DNA of 64,000 nucleotides from NCBI RefSeq assembly GCF_003129605.1, contig NZ_QBDX01000004.1:744001-808000 (forward strand), read 5' to 3'. Below, one piece after another: positions 17,884 through 26,215 of the stretch (positions are counted from its first letter, which is position 1; every line of letters begins with the position of its first letter). A program made the translations under genes and the position numbers. The notes below the pieces were generated by a model. That model made no database searches. It saw nothing but the letters and a program-made list of their open reading frames with translations, and was not told where the DNA came from. This DNA is from Hyphobacterium indicum (lineage in GTDB: Bacteria > Pseudomonadota > Alphaproteobacteria > Caulobacterales > Maricaulaceae).

Positions 17884-19025
17884 GGCTGAATGACCTCGAC
17901 AACAACACCATCGGTCATTGTGTCGGGAGGTGAAAGGATGACTGCGTCACCGGCGTTCAGGCCCGTGACCACGCGCGAGAGCACACCGTCGATAGATATT
18001 GCTTCGATGCTTCTGCGAACGGCGTGACCATTTTCGACGATGAAAACCCGCTGCCCCAGCCCGGTATTGACGATTGCCGACTGTGGAATGGTCAGAATAT
18101 TCTCATCTGTGATTTCGATTTCAACGCGCACAAACTGACCGGTCTGGATGCCGCAATTAGGATTCAGGAAGGGCGCGCGTAGCTCACCTGTACGCGTCTG
18201 CACATCAATGGCGTCATTCACTACCAGGATTGGCGCGCTGATAGGCTCGGTCCGGAAGCCAATATAGAGCTGTGCGGTCTGGCCCTCATGCACGCTGGTT
18301 AGTTCGGATTCCGGGAAGCGTGCAACGGCGACACCGATCTGGCACTCGGCCAAACGAACCACTGCAGATGATCCCATGCCGGAAAAGCGGCTCGACATGT
18401 AGGTGCCTTCATCGACAAAACGGCCGATGATGGCTCCGTCAAAGGGCGCTGTTACCAGGGTATCGGCAAGGCGTTGACGGGCAACATTTCGCGCTTGCTC
18501 TGTCTGGGTCACCGCCGCATTGGCAACGCTCATTTCCGTTTCGCGTTGTTCCAGTTGCGCCGGAGAAATGATGTCGCGCTCGGCCAGCTGCGCGGCGCGT
18601 TCATAGGCACGTTGTGCCTGTGTCGCCTGGGCCAGAGCCATTTGGTGGGCTGCGACCGCCGAAGCCACATCATGCTGGTAGTTCACATCACTTGTGCGAA
18701 ATAGCGGATCGCCTTGCTGCACGTGGTCGCCGACATTGACCAGGACCTCGGAAATTACCCCATCAACCAGCGAGCCGAGGTCGCTGGTACGTTTCGGTGT
18801 GATCGTGCCTGTGGCGGAGATCGTACGAAGCACGGACTGTCGCTGTGTCACGCCAACAACCACGGAAACCGGCGCTGCAATTACTGGCGTCCGCTCTGTC
18901 GATTCAGTGATTTCAGCCGTGTCAGGCGCATCACTACACCCAACAATCAGCCCCAACGCTAATAGAGATAATATGCGTCGAATGGCCGAGAAATCATTCA
19001 GTATGTCGACAAGAGGCTTGTGCAT
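17880..19025 (-). CDS. RND periplasmic adaptor lipoprotein
   Basis: A 381-residue membrane-fusion protein. The N-terminus has a hydrophobic stretch ending in a lipobox (LIVGC, Cys at about residue 30), so the mature protein is probably tethered to the inner membrane. The lipoyl-like half-motifs (GVISEVLVNVGDHVQQGDPLF and TAPFDGAIIGRFVDEGTYM) bracket a helical hairpin, as in MexA/AcrA. It links the RND pump encoded next to an outer-membrane channel. It is first in its operon and divergent from a marR gene. Confidence 0.92.
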   Translation of the reverse strand: MHKPLVDILNDFSAIRRILSLLALGLIVGCSDAPDTAEITESTERTPVIAAPVSVVVGVTQRQSVLRTISATGTITPKRTSDLGSLVDGVISEVLVNVGDHVQQGDPLFRTSDVNYQHDVASAVAAHQMALAQATQAQRAYERAAQLAERDIISPAQLEQRETEMSVANAAVTQTEQARNVARQRLADTLVTAPFDGAIIGRFVDEGTYMSSRFSGMGSSAVVRLAECQIGVAVARFPESELTSVHEGQTAQLYIGFRTEPISAPILVVNDAIDVQTRTGELRAPFLNPNCGIQTGQFVRVEIEITDENILTIPQSAIVNTGLGQRVFIVENGHAVRRSIEAISIDGVLSRVVTGLNAGDAVILSPPDTMTDGVVVEVIQP

Positions 19026-19071
19026 TCTAACTACCGTGGCAATTTACACGACAGGAGGTATCACACAATAA

Positions 19072-19083
19072 TATGGTGCCATA
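19072..19083. promoter_or_regulatory. Candidate MarR operator in divergent promoter region
   Basis: TATGG and CCATA half-sites separated by 2 bp lie centrally in the 90-bp gap between the RND adaptor gene and the divergent marR gene. The position suits a repressor controlling both directions. The assignment is by position and symmetry only. Confidence 0.45.
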
Positions 19084-19115
19084 CAATATAAATTTTCACG
19101 CCCTAGGTGGTGATG

Positions 19116-19574
19116 ATGGCGGATGATTTCGAGGCGATTTTGGCTGACCCACGCGTTCAGATGGGTTTCCTGATTGCGGACACATCCCGATTGCTCAAAT
19201 CGACCTTCGACACTGCCATGCTGGCCGAGGGCGCGACGCGAACGAAATGGCGCGCGCTGATCTACATCCTGCGTGACCCTGGCCTGTCCCAGTCACGTCT
19301 GGCGGAATATCTGGATATCGGACGTGCGGCGGCCGGAGAGATCAGCGCCTATCTGGTCAAGGAAGGTCTGGTCGAGCGCCGCAAGAACGCCGAAGACAGC
19401 CGGGCCTGGAATTTGTTTGCAACCGATCTGGGATACGCAATCGCTCCCGAACTGACCGAGGTTGCCTTCAAGCTGATTGACGAGGTGTTTGCTAATATAT
19501 CAACGGAAGAGGTCAGCCGTGTGGTCACTGTACTGAGCAAGCTGTCGAACGCCCTGGAGCAAGCCGCGAAATGA
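19116..19574 (+). CDS. MarR-family transcriptional regulator
   Basis: A 152-residue winged-helix protein. The recognition region LSQSRLAEYLDIGRAAAGEISAYL is followed by the wing (KEGLVERRKNAEDSR), as in MarR/SlyA proteins, and terminal helices form the dimer interface. Four start codons lie in tandem (GTG GTG ATG ATG from 19107). The ATG at 19116 has the best distance from the AGGTGG site. It is divergent from the RND-thioesterase operon and probably represses it until a phenolic or other ligand binds. Confidence 0.87.
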   Translation: MADDFEAILADPRVQMGFLIADTSRLLKSTFDTAMLAEGATRTKWRALIYILRDPGLSQSRLAEYLDIGRAAAGEISAYLVKEGLVERRKNAEDSRAWNLFATDLGYAIAPELTEVAFKLIDEVFANISTEEVSRVVTVLSKLSNALEQAAK

Positions 19575-19666
19575 TAATAACCATTCCCTATGACAAAACG
19601 TCAGGTGACCTGAGCCCCATTTGGTCCCTCACTTGAATTGAAAGTCTGTCGATACGGAGACAGACG

Positions 19667-19930
19667 ATGCGTAAGAGCAAATTCACGGAAGAGCAGATCA
19701 TCGCGATCCTTGCTGCGCAGGAACGCGGCATGGCGACGGCGGAGGTGTGCCGGCGTTACGGGGTGAGTTCGGCGACGTTTTATAAGTGGAAGGCCAAGTT
19801 CGGCGGCATGGACGTTTCGGACGCCCGCCGGTTGAAGGTGCTTGAGACAGAGAATGCGCGGCTCAAGAAGTTGTTGGCCGACAGCCTGCTGGATAACTCG
19901 ATCCTGAAGGACTTGCTGGGAAAGCCCTGA
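19667..19930 (+). CDS. IS3-family transposase OrfA
   Basis: An 87-residue DNA-binding subunit with a helix-turn-helix ([40 protein letters not shown]) and a leucine-zipper-like C-terminal helix ([22 protein letters not shown]) for multimerisation. It ends just after a slippery heptamer that would let ribosomes enter orfB. Confidence 0.92.
   Translation: MRKSKFTEEQIIAILAAQERGMATAEVCRRYGVSSATFYKWKAKFGGMDVSDARRLKVLETENARLKKLLADSLLDNSILKDLLGKP
19918..19924 (+). promoter_or_regulatory. Candidate programmed -1 frameshift site (G GGA AAG)
   Basis: The heptamer G_GGA_AAG is in the correct orfA frame for X_XXY_YYZ slippage, two codons before the orfA stop. After a -1 slip, the frame stays open (GCC CTG ACG ACG CCC CGG) into the orfB ATG at 19942, giving a fused OrfAB transposase. 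Confidence 0.65.
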
Positions 19931-19941
19931 CGACGCCCCGG

Positions 19942-20781
19942 ATGAAGCGGGACGCGGCGTGTAAGGTGATGGAGATTTATGCCATCTCCCAACGCCGGGC
20001 CTGTCGTCTGGTCAGCGTCGATCTGAAGACGGTGCGGCGGGAAGCCGAGCCGGATAACCCGGACGTGCGTGCTCGCATGCGTGAGATCGCGGCCACACGC
20101 CGCCGCTTCGGCTATCGGCGGAACGGTCTGATGCTTGAACGTGAGGGCATCACGATGAACCACAAGAAGCTTCGCCGGCTCTATAAAGAAGAAGGGTTGG
20201 CGGTGAACCGCCGCCGCGGCCGCAAGCGGGCAACGGGAACCCGGGAGCCAATGCCGGTGCCGGATGGTCCCACAAAGCGGTGGAGTCTCGACTTCGTATC
20301 CGACGTCTTCGGTCCAGCCCGGCGCTTCCGCATGCTCAATGTGATCGACGACTATACCCGGGAATGTCTGGCGCTGGTGGCAGATATTTCGCTGTCAGGT
20401 GCGCGTGTGGTTCGCGAGCTTGATCGCTGCATCCGGCTCTACGGCAAACCTGAGACCATCGTGTCCGACAACGGCACAGAGCTGACCAGCCGCGCCGTTC
20501 TGGAATGGCAGAACCAGACCGGCATTGCATGGCATTACATCGCGCCGGGCAAGCCCCAGCAGAACGGCTTTGTGGAAAGCTTCAACGGCAAGCTTCGCGA
20601 CGAATGCCTCAACAAAGAAGTGTTCGACAGCTTAGCCCACGCGAGAAAGGTGCTGGCGCACTGGCGACATGACTACAATCACAACCGGCCCCACTCATCA
20701 CTGGGCGGGCTCACGCCCGCAGCGTGCCGGTCGCTCGAGCTAACCGAGGGCTCCGCTCCCGGCACGCTCGCCAACCTTTAA
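19942..20781 (+). CDS. IS3-family transposase OrfB (integrase core)
   Basis: A 279-residue catalytic subunit with an rve integrase core. The DDE acids are in [22 protein letters not shown] and [16 protein letters not shown], and the C-terminal [11 protein letters not shown] signature is present. Upstream lies the HTH_21-type segment [16 protein letters not shown]. It is uninterrupted and probably functional as an OrfAB fusion. Confidence 0.93.
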   Translation: MKRDAACKVMEIYAISQRRACRLVSVDLKTVRREAEPDNPDVRARMREIAATRRRFGYRRNGLMLEREGITMNHKKLRRLYKEEGLAVNRRRGRKRATGTREPMPVPDGPTKRWSLDFVSDVFGPARRFRMLNVIDDYTRECLALVADISLSGARVVRELDRCIRLYGKPETIVSDNGTELTSRAVLEWQNQTGIAWHYIAPGKPQQNGFVESFNGKLRDECLNKEVFDSLAHARKVLAHWRHDYNHNRPHSSLGGLTPAACRSLELTEGSAPGTLANL

Positions 20782-20994
20782 ACCATGGACTATGAAAGGA
20801 TCAGACTCTCGAAATAAACGAGGGAGCCAAGGGGCGCAGGTCACTATGGCCAGAAAAAGATAATGCGAAAATATTGCGAAGCCGACGCTCCATTGAAATT
20901 CAAACATTATTAAATAGACAATTTGTCAGTCTGGTCGCACGGATCAGGCTTGAAGCTAGCGTTCACTTCCATCGCCTCTTAAATTCGCTTACCA

Positions 20995-22116
20995 ATGGAC
21001 CGTCCATCACACCCTCTGGAAATGCGTCGTTTGGCGCACCAATTCCTTAGCCAACATAGGCGCATCGCCTTCAAGTACGCGGACCATCCAGATCTCAACG
21101 TCGTATTCGAATCTGCCGGGAAGGCTGTTCAAGTACGTAAAGCCGAGATTCGCCGGCAGATCGAACCAAGCAAGTCGCTCGAGGATATCCGTAAAAGAGT
21201 CGAGAAACAAACAGGTGGTGAGTTCGAGATATTCTGGGACGATTATGTCGATGAATGTTCTGAATACAGGGCTAGGTACGATCTGGCATTCGGCGACGGC
21301 GGCCTGAAAGACCTCCGAAAGAAATACAGAAAAGCCATCGATAAATTCGACAACTTTGTTTCCGGTCTGTCGGATGCTGTTGGCAGCAAGGCGCCGCATG
21401 GCGTGAACCTTTTTGCGCCAACCACCTGGCAGGAAGCGTGCAGGCATTTTCTAGCCTGGCAAGCGTCCGCACACATTGCGGACGATATTCCAAGCTTCGA
21501 GGATCACGCTCTTCTACGCCATTACGGTGGCAATACCGGGCCCAGAACAGCGCGGCAAAACACGCTCGATGGTTCGTTATCTGCAACTCGCGCTTCGTTA
21601 GTAGCTGCCGAGAAAATGGTCAGTTCAAACCTGCCAGAAGGACACCATAAGGAATTCTGGAAAGACCATCACGTTGAGCAAGCGTTAGTATATTGGCTCG
21701 ATGCAACCTGCCACGAACGCGTCGACTTCGAGAAGTTCATGCCAAGCGGGTGGAATTATGGGCGCACCTTCTTGATCGAAATGATCAGGAGCGTTTGGGG
21801 TGAAAAGAGTCTCGCGGTCACGACAGCTGAGAAACGCCTCTCAACAGCCATGAAAGCGATCCGTGAAAGGCTCGAGGATATCAGATCCAGTCGATTGGAA
21901 GCCACAATTTCCTACCAAGTAGCCTCCGAATTCTCCGAGGGAGATTGCCGGAATCTGGCAATCTGTTTCGAGCTCGGCCAACAGATCAGCCAGCGATGGA
22001 ACCAAGAGCTTCCGGATTTCGCGAGACCTAGAGGATATGACGCTGACGCCCAGATTCTCGCTGAGTATGGACAAGACCATTGGCCTATGTGGTTGGATCA
22101 TAGATCTAAATCCTGA
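20995..22116 (+). CDS. Hypothetical protein of unknown function (373 aa)
   Basis: A soluble, charged, largely helical protein with no signal peptide or membrane segment. I recognise no family. Features include a basic N-terminal half with many Lys/Arg-Glu helices (RRQIEPSKSLEDIRKRVEKQ), a central segment rich in aromatics and His (WKDHHVEQALVYWLDATCHERV), and a helical C-terminus. The local base composition is clearly lower in GC than the housekeeping genes to the right. It follows the IS3 element and precedes the HTH protein, so it belongs to the transferred block. Confidence 0.65.
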   Translation: MDRPSHPLEMRRLAHQFLSQHRRIAFKYADHPDLNVVFESAGKAVQVRKAEIRRQIEPSKSLEDIRKRVEKQTGGEFEIFWDDYVDECSEYRARYDLAFGDGGLKDLRKKYRKAIDKFDNFVSGLSDAVGSKAPHGVNLFAPTTWQEACRHFLAWQASAHIADDIPSFEDHALLRHYGGNTGPRTARQNTLDGSLSATRASLVAAEKMVSSNLPEGHHKEFWKDHHVEQALVYWLDATCHERVDFEKFMPSGWNYGRTFLIEMIRSVWGEKSLAVTTAEKRLSTAMKAIRERLEDIRSSRLEATISYQVASEFSEGDCRNLAICFELGQQISQRWNQELPDFARPRGYDADAQILAEYGQDHWPMWLDHRSKS

Positions 22117-22308
22117 GCGTCAACTGCAATCCAACAAAATCAACCGCTGAAATCTCCGCCCTTAATGGTTGGATTTGGCGTTTGCGCCCTTCCCTGCCCT
22201 GCTTCATTTGAGTTGGTCTTTACGTCATGCAACCGGCGTCGATCGGAATCTGCGCAGCTTGCCATGACGTTCTCAGCGATCGCCCGAAACGGGCAATGAG
22301 GAGGTGTC
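22117..22308. other. Non-coding gap before the HTH gene
   Basis: About 190 bp. A GAGGAGG ribosome-binding site ends it at about 22299-22305. No hairpin, RNA or small gene stands out. Confidence 0.4.
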
Positions 22309-23118
22309 ATGCCAGTAGAGAAACGCCGGTCATTCTTCGACATCCGTGATGCGAGGTCGATCAGATCTCCCGACAAATGTGTGTTGCTGACAATCGCCAT
22401 GCGTGTCGATTCAAGAAAAGGATACGCATATCCTGGAATCCGCCGCATCGCCTGGGAGAGTGGTTATTCGGTCAGCACGGTTAAAAGGTCGATCAACCAC
22501 CTGAAAAGCGTTGGATTGCTCCGAGTTGCCAACACGAGCGGAACCAGTAGCAAGTATTATATCCAGTGGGGCCGGCTTGATCGTCTGGAGGCTAAGTGGG
22601 CGACAAGACACGAGGGTCAGTCTGATCCCTCGCCGGATGAAATTGATAACGATAGACCCGGGGTTGGCTCAGACAGGTACGAAACCGCGACCGCTGCGAA
22701 CCCTAATGAATCTAGAAATACCAATAAATACCATGGTTGCGAGACGGCCTTGCTCGAGCTCGAAAGGTTGAACCGTCAGCATGGGGTCGACGCAGAATTG
22801 GCCTTCGCGGAGTTGGTCCGAGAGAAAGGCTACAGTGAACAAGCCGACCTTCTCGCAGGCGGCGACGAACCGGGATTCCGCCTATTCCACGATCCGAAGG
22901 AATGCCCAAAACCCGGCTATCACGGCTTCTTTTTAGTCTGGTATTTGGACGAAATCGGGAAGTCAAAAACCCTGTTTTCTGTCTGCAAGACTTTGGGCTT
23001 CGACAAGGACAGGATGAAGTCTCCAAGGGGTCTGCGGCGCTACCAGGAGCGAAATGAGGGCAAGTTAATCGTTCCGGTTCCGCTTTCCGTTCTTCGCGAA
23101 GCGATGTCCGCGCAATGA
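22309..23118 (+). CDS. Helix-turn-helix protein resembling replication-initiation/phage replisome organisers
   Basis: A 269-residue protein. Residues from about 28 to 80 form a winged helix of the kind found at the N-terminus of plasmid and phage replication proteins (SRKGYAYPGIRRIAWESGYS, then VSTVKRSINHLKSVGLLRV). The rest is polar and ends in a basic segment (RRYQERNEGKLIVP). The strong GAGGAGG site before the ATG supports the start. Role in replication or regulation of the mobile block is inferred. It overlaps the next gene by 4 bp. Confidence 0.68.
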   Translation: MPVEKRRSFFDIRDARSIRSPDKCVLLTIAMRVDSRKGYAYPGIRRIAWESGYSVSTVKRSINHLKSVGLLRVANTSGTSSKYYIQWGRLDRLEAKWATRHEGQSDPSPDEIDNDRPGVGSDRYETATAANPNESRNTNKYHGCETALLELERLNRQHGVDAELAFAELVREKGYSEQADLLAGGDEPGFRLFHDPKECPKPGYHGFFLVWYLDEIGKSKTLFSVCKTLGFDKDRMKSPRGLRRYQERNEGKLIVPVPLSVLREAMSAQ

Positions 23119-23417
23119 CCCAAATCAAAAACAAGCAATCCACGGGTCCTTCTTGGGGCAAATCGGTATGCGGGGGAGCGAAGCGCTTAAATTCGCCAGA
23201 CACACAGGATTCCAAAATGGTTGACGTTGACGTTGACAAGTTGACGTCACCATTGACCGGAACCAATCCGCTGGCGGTCGAACAGCTTTCAACTGCTGAA
23301 CGGATCACCGAGATTGGGCAGCTCCTGGCGATCGGAGCCGCCAGGGCTTTACACCCACAGACACGTGACAATTCGACTGGACATTGGAGCGACGTCGAGC
23401 GGTGCTGTTTACGGTGA
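23115..23417 (+). CDS. Small protein upstream of DUF2924 gene
   Basis: A 100-residue protein starting at an ATG that overlaps the previous stop (ATGA). The N-terminus looks disordered. The C-terminal part (STAERITEIGQLLAIGAARAL) is an amphipathic helix of the sort seen in short proteins preceding DUF2924 genes in other alphaproteobacterial mobile modules. It lies 7 bp before the DUF2924 gene. Function unknown. Confidence 0.6.
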   Translation: MTQIKNKQSTGPSWGKSVCGGAKRLNSPDTQDSKMVDVDVDKLTSPLTGTNPLAVEQLSTAERITEIGQLLAIGAARALHPQTRDNSTGHWSDVERCCLR

Positions 23418-23424
23418 ATGACCC

Positions 23425-23871
23425 ATGGAAACGAAAACCCGAACCCCGATCGCAAGTCTTGGCGCCCTCTCATTCGCGGAGTTGAAGGCAAGTTGGCATT
23501 CCCTGTTTGAAGTTCCCCCGCCAGTCTTCAATCGGCGCTCGCTCGAAGCGCGCCTCGCTTATCGAATTCAGGAATTCGAGCATGGCGGGCTGAAGGACCG
23601 GTCGCACAAGCGGCTTCTGGCCCTCGCCGACGAACTTGATGGCGGTGACCACACGAAACGGCGCAAGCGAGCGGATAACAAGCCCATTGCCGGCACCCGC
23701 CTGGTCCGCGAATGGAAGGGCGTCGAATATCTCGTGACGGTCCGGCGCGACGGTTATGAGTTCAATGCCAAGCACTACAAATCCCTTTCAGCCATCGCTT
23801 TTGCGATTACCGGCACGCGCTGGAATGGCTGGAGTTTCTTCGGGCTTTCAGACTCCCGGGGGCGGCGATGA
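23425..23871 (+). CDS. DUF2924 domain protein
   Basis: A 148-residue protein with the DUF2924 pattern: SFAELKASWHSLFEVPPPVF, then RRSLEARLAYRIQEFEHGGL, and the C-terminal GTRLVREWKGVEYLVTVRRDGYEF with SLSAIAFAITGTRWNGWSFFGL. Its function is not established. The family is almost always encoded next to a serine recombinase, here with a 4-bp overlap, which suggests an accessory role in recombination. The C-terminal half resembles a DNA-binding domain also seen in other phage proteins. Confidence 0.9.
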   Translation: METKTRTPIASLGALSFAELKASWHSLFEVPPPVFNRRSLEARLAYRIQEFEHGGLKDRSHKRLLALADELDGGDHTKRRKRADNKPIAGTRLVREWKGVEYLVTVRRDGYEFNAKHYKSLSAIAFAITGTRWNGWSFFGLSDSRGRR

Positions 23872-25157
23872 ATTTCGCATCGCAATCTACTGGCCCGAAA
23901 CGCTGCGCGGTCTACACACGCAAATCCCGGGAAGAGGGACTCGATCAGGAGTTCAATAGCCTCGATGCGCAAGCCGAAGCCTGCCGCAGCTTCATTGCCA
24001 GTCAGCGCCATGAAGGTTGGGTCGCGATCGACGAAGAGTTCCGGGACCCGGGCTATTCCGCCGGCACGCTCGAGCGTCCTGCTATCCAGCGTTTGATCAA
24101 GCTCGTCGAGCGCGACGAGGTCGACATCATCGTCGTCTACAAGATCGATCGCCTCAGCCGGTCGATCATGGACTTTGCGCATCTCATCGAACTCTTCCGG
24201 GCACATGATGTCAGCTTCGTTGCCGTAACGCAGTCGATCAACACCAGCGATGCGATGGGCAAGCTCTTGCTCAACGTGCTGATGTCTTTTGCCCAGTTCG
24301 AACGCGAGAACACAGCCGAGCGTATTCGCGACAAGATCGACGCCTCGAAGCGGCGCGGCATGTGGATGGGTGGACCCCTGCCCTTTGGTTACATCAGCCG
24401 CGACAAGCAGCTGGTGCAAAAGCCGGCGGAAGCGCGGATTGTGCGGCACCTCTTCAAGCGCTTTGTTGAACTCGGTTCGGTCCAGCGCCTATCCGAAGAA
24501 ACACGGGCATCATCGTCGATGCCGGACTTCGCGAAAAGCCGCCTCTACAAGATGTTCTCCAACCCAATCTATATCGGAAAGATCCGTCACAAGGGTGAGG
24601 TCTATGACGGGCGCCACAAGGCCATTATCGACGAGATCACCTGGGCGAAGGTTCAGGCCATCCTCAAAACCGACAATCGGCAAAGAGCCGCCCGAACACG
24701 CGCGCAAACCCCGGCCTTGCTGAAGGGGATCCTCTTCGGACCTGATGGCGCGCCGATGTCCCCCAGCCATACGAACAAGGGCAAGAAGCGCTATCGCTAT
24801 TACGTCAGCCAGACCGTGCTGGCGAATGGTGCTGGCGCCTGTCCGATCGGGCGCATCAGCGCGACCGAGATCGAAAGCCTTGTGATCGAACGCATCAAGG
24901 GACTCCTCCATGAACCGGAGATCCTGTTCAGCGCAGGCTCTGCGTCGAAAGTGATCGGGCTAACGGCGAGCGAAGAGGAGCTCGCGGAGTTAATCGAGGA
25001 GCTGACGCCGATCTGGCAGAACCTTTTTCCGGAGGAACAGGCCCGCCTGGTCAATCTCCTCGTCGAAAAGGTCGTCGTCCATCTCGAGCATGTCGAGATC
25101 ACTTTGCGCCTTGATGGTCTGCAGCGACTTGCTGGCGAAGTACGCGAGGCTGCATGA
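23868..25157 (+). CDS. Serine recombinase (resolvase/invertase superfamily)
   Basis: A 429-residue site-specific recombinase. The N-terminal catalytic domain has the nucleophile in VYTRKSREEG (about residue 19), an arginine-rich DRLSRSIMDFAHLI, and the helix E region AQFERENTAERIRDKI. A recombinase domain follows (GPLPFGYISRDKQL). The zinc-ribbon region is eroded: GILFGPDGAPMSPSH lacks the usual cysteines. It should cut and join DNA with a phosphoserine link and may mobilise the surrounding block. It is flanked closely by DUF2924 and HTH genes. Confidence 0.93.
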   Translation: MNFASQSTGPKRCAVYTRKSREEGLDQEFNSLDAQAEACRSFIASQRHEGWVAIDEEFRDPGYSAGTLERPAIQRLIKLVERDEVDIIVVYKIDRLSRSIMDFAHLIELFRAHDVSFVAVTQSINTSDAMGKLLLNVLMSFAQFERENTAERIRDKIDASKRRGMWMGGPLPFGYISRDKQLVQKPAEARIVRHLFKRFVELGSVQRLSEETRASSSMPDFAKSRLYKMFSNPIYIGKIRHKGEVYDGRHKAIIDEITWAKVQAILKTDNRQRAARTRAQTPALLKGILFGPDGAPMSPSHTNKGKKRYRYYVSQTVLANGAGACPIGRISATEIESLVIERIKGLLHEPEILFSAGSASKVIGLTASEEELAELIEELTPIWQNLFPEEQARLVNLLVEKVVVHLEHVEITLRLDGLQRLAGEVREAA

Positions 25158-25160
25158 TCC

Positions 25161-25559
25161 ATGGAACGCCTGGCCCGGATAGAAGGCGAACGCATCGGCA
25201 ACCGGCTTATCCTCCGGGTGCCCGTCAGCTTTCGCAAGCATCGGGGCCGCAAGGAGATCCGTGCACCCGGCACCAACTCCCCATCCGTCGAGCCTGACCA
25301 CACACTCCTAAAAGCCATCGCGCGCGCTCATCGGTGGCGTGCCATGCTCGACGCCGGGCAATTTGAATCCATTCGCCATCTGGCCCGCGCCGAGCGTATC
25401 TCCGAGACCTATCTCGCGCGCGTGGTTCGGATGACGCTCCTGTCGCCAAAGCTGGTTGAAGCCGTCTTGGCCGGAAACCCGCCAGCTGGGCTGTCGCTCA
25501 AGACCGCGCTGGAGCCTTTTCCTCTGGACTGGTCAGAACAGGACAACTGGTTCGCCTGA
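25161..25559 (+). CDS. Small HTH-containing partner of the serine recombinase
   Basis: A 132-residue protein beginning 3 bp after the recombinase stop. It has a basic N-terminus and a central helix-turn-helix-like segment (SIRHLARAERISETYLARVVRMTLL) resembling ParB/SpoOJ-type DNA-binding helices. It is the last gene before the tRNA. This gene order with DUF2924 and recombinase recurs in alphaproteobacteria, so a DNA-binding accessory factor for recombination is a reasonable inference. Confidence 0.7.
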   Translation: MERLARIEGERIGNRLILRVPVSFRKHRGRKEIRAPGTNSPSVEPDHTLLKAIARAHRWRAMLDAGQFESIRHLARAERISETYLARVVRMTLLSPKLVEAVLAGNPPAGLSLKTALEPFPLDWSEQDNWFA

Positions 25560-25857
25560 TCCGCTGAATTTCGAGCCTAGTGTCCGATCCACCCAATGGA
25601 TCACTTCAAACGGCCGTCGCTAGACCGGGCGAACTCGCAATTCGAAAAACCGTTTGAAATCGGTGTCCTGAATGGCCCTTGCCGGCTGCCGTACGAGATT
25701 CTCTGAGTCTTCAGGTTTTGAGAAAACAGGGCAATTTTGGCCAGAACCCCGGCAATGCACATGACGGGCGAGTCTTAAGGTTTCGACCGATTATCCCGCA
25801 TGGCTTGGGATCCCGGCGCTCGGGAACTAAGCTCTGAGACTGGTTCGATGAGTGCAG
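25560..25857. other. Non-coding gap between recombinase module and tRNA-Ser
   Basis: About 300 bp lying between the recombinase module and the 3' end of tRNA-Ser. This is where an attachment site would be expected, but I found no second copy of the tRNA 3' end and no long repeat in it. Confidence 0.4.
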
Positions 25858-25947
25858 TGGCGGAGAGAGAGGGATTCGAACCCTCGAGACGGTTACCCGC
25901 CTACACGCTTTCCAAGCGTGCGCCATCGACCACTCGGCCACCTCTCC
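25858..25947 (-). tRNA. tRNA-Ser (anticodon GGA)
   Basis: A 90-nt class II tRNA with the acceptor stem 5' half GGAGAGG, a long variable arm, and an anticodon stem-loop of CACGC-TTGGAAA-GCGTG that places GGA at positions 34-36. The T-loop GGTTCGAATCC is canonical and CCA is encoded. It is transcribed leftwards, so its 3' end faces the mobile block at 20-25.6 kb. Confidence 0.97.
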
Positions 25948-26215
25948 GCTGGAAGGCGCGCACAATAGCCAAGCGCCCTTGCGGGTCAAGCGTGTCCCGC
26001 CGCAGCCGGTGGCGATACACTGACAGACGGCAAAACGGGCGGATCGGCCCGGAGACAGGCCCCGCCAACCCGGAAGGTGCGGAACCGGAAACGTGTCAGG
26101 CCACGACTGGCCGCTGACCGTCTGCAGCGCGCCGCAAATCGTGATCCCGGCACTCTGGTGTTGCGCCGCCGGCAACCTATCTTGGGGGCCGGTTTATGTT
26201 TTGAGGACAAAGATC

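Larger units (their letters stand above)
19605..20844 (+). mobile_element. IS3-family insertion sequence
   Basis: An element of about 1.24 kb bounded by inverted repeats. The left end reads GTGACCTGAGCCCC, and the right end is complementary to GTGACCTGCGCCCC, with a further shared TCCCTC block. It contains orfA and orfB in the expected -1 relationship. The immediate flanks (TCAG and TATG) do not form a target duplication. Protein motifs place it near the IS407 group. Confidence 0.88.

Noticed and set aside
22712-23491. Minus-strand 259-codon frame in the accessory block
   Set aside because: Antisense to three genes that overlap or abut in the same direction, with no motif.
25711-26175. Minus-strand reading frame spanning tRNA-Ser
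   Set aside because: It translates through a complete tRNA gene, so coding is implausible.
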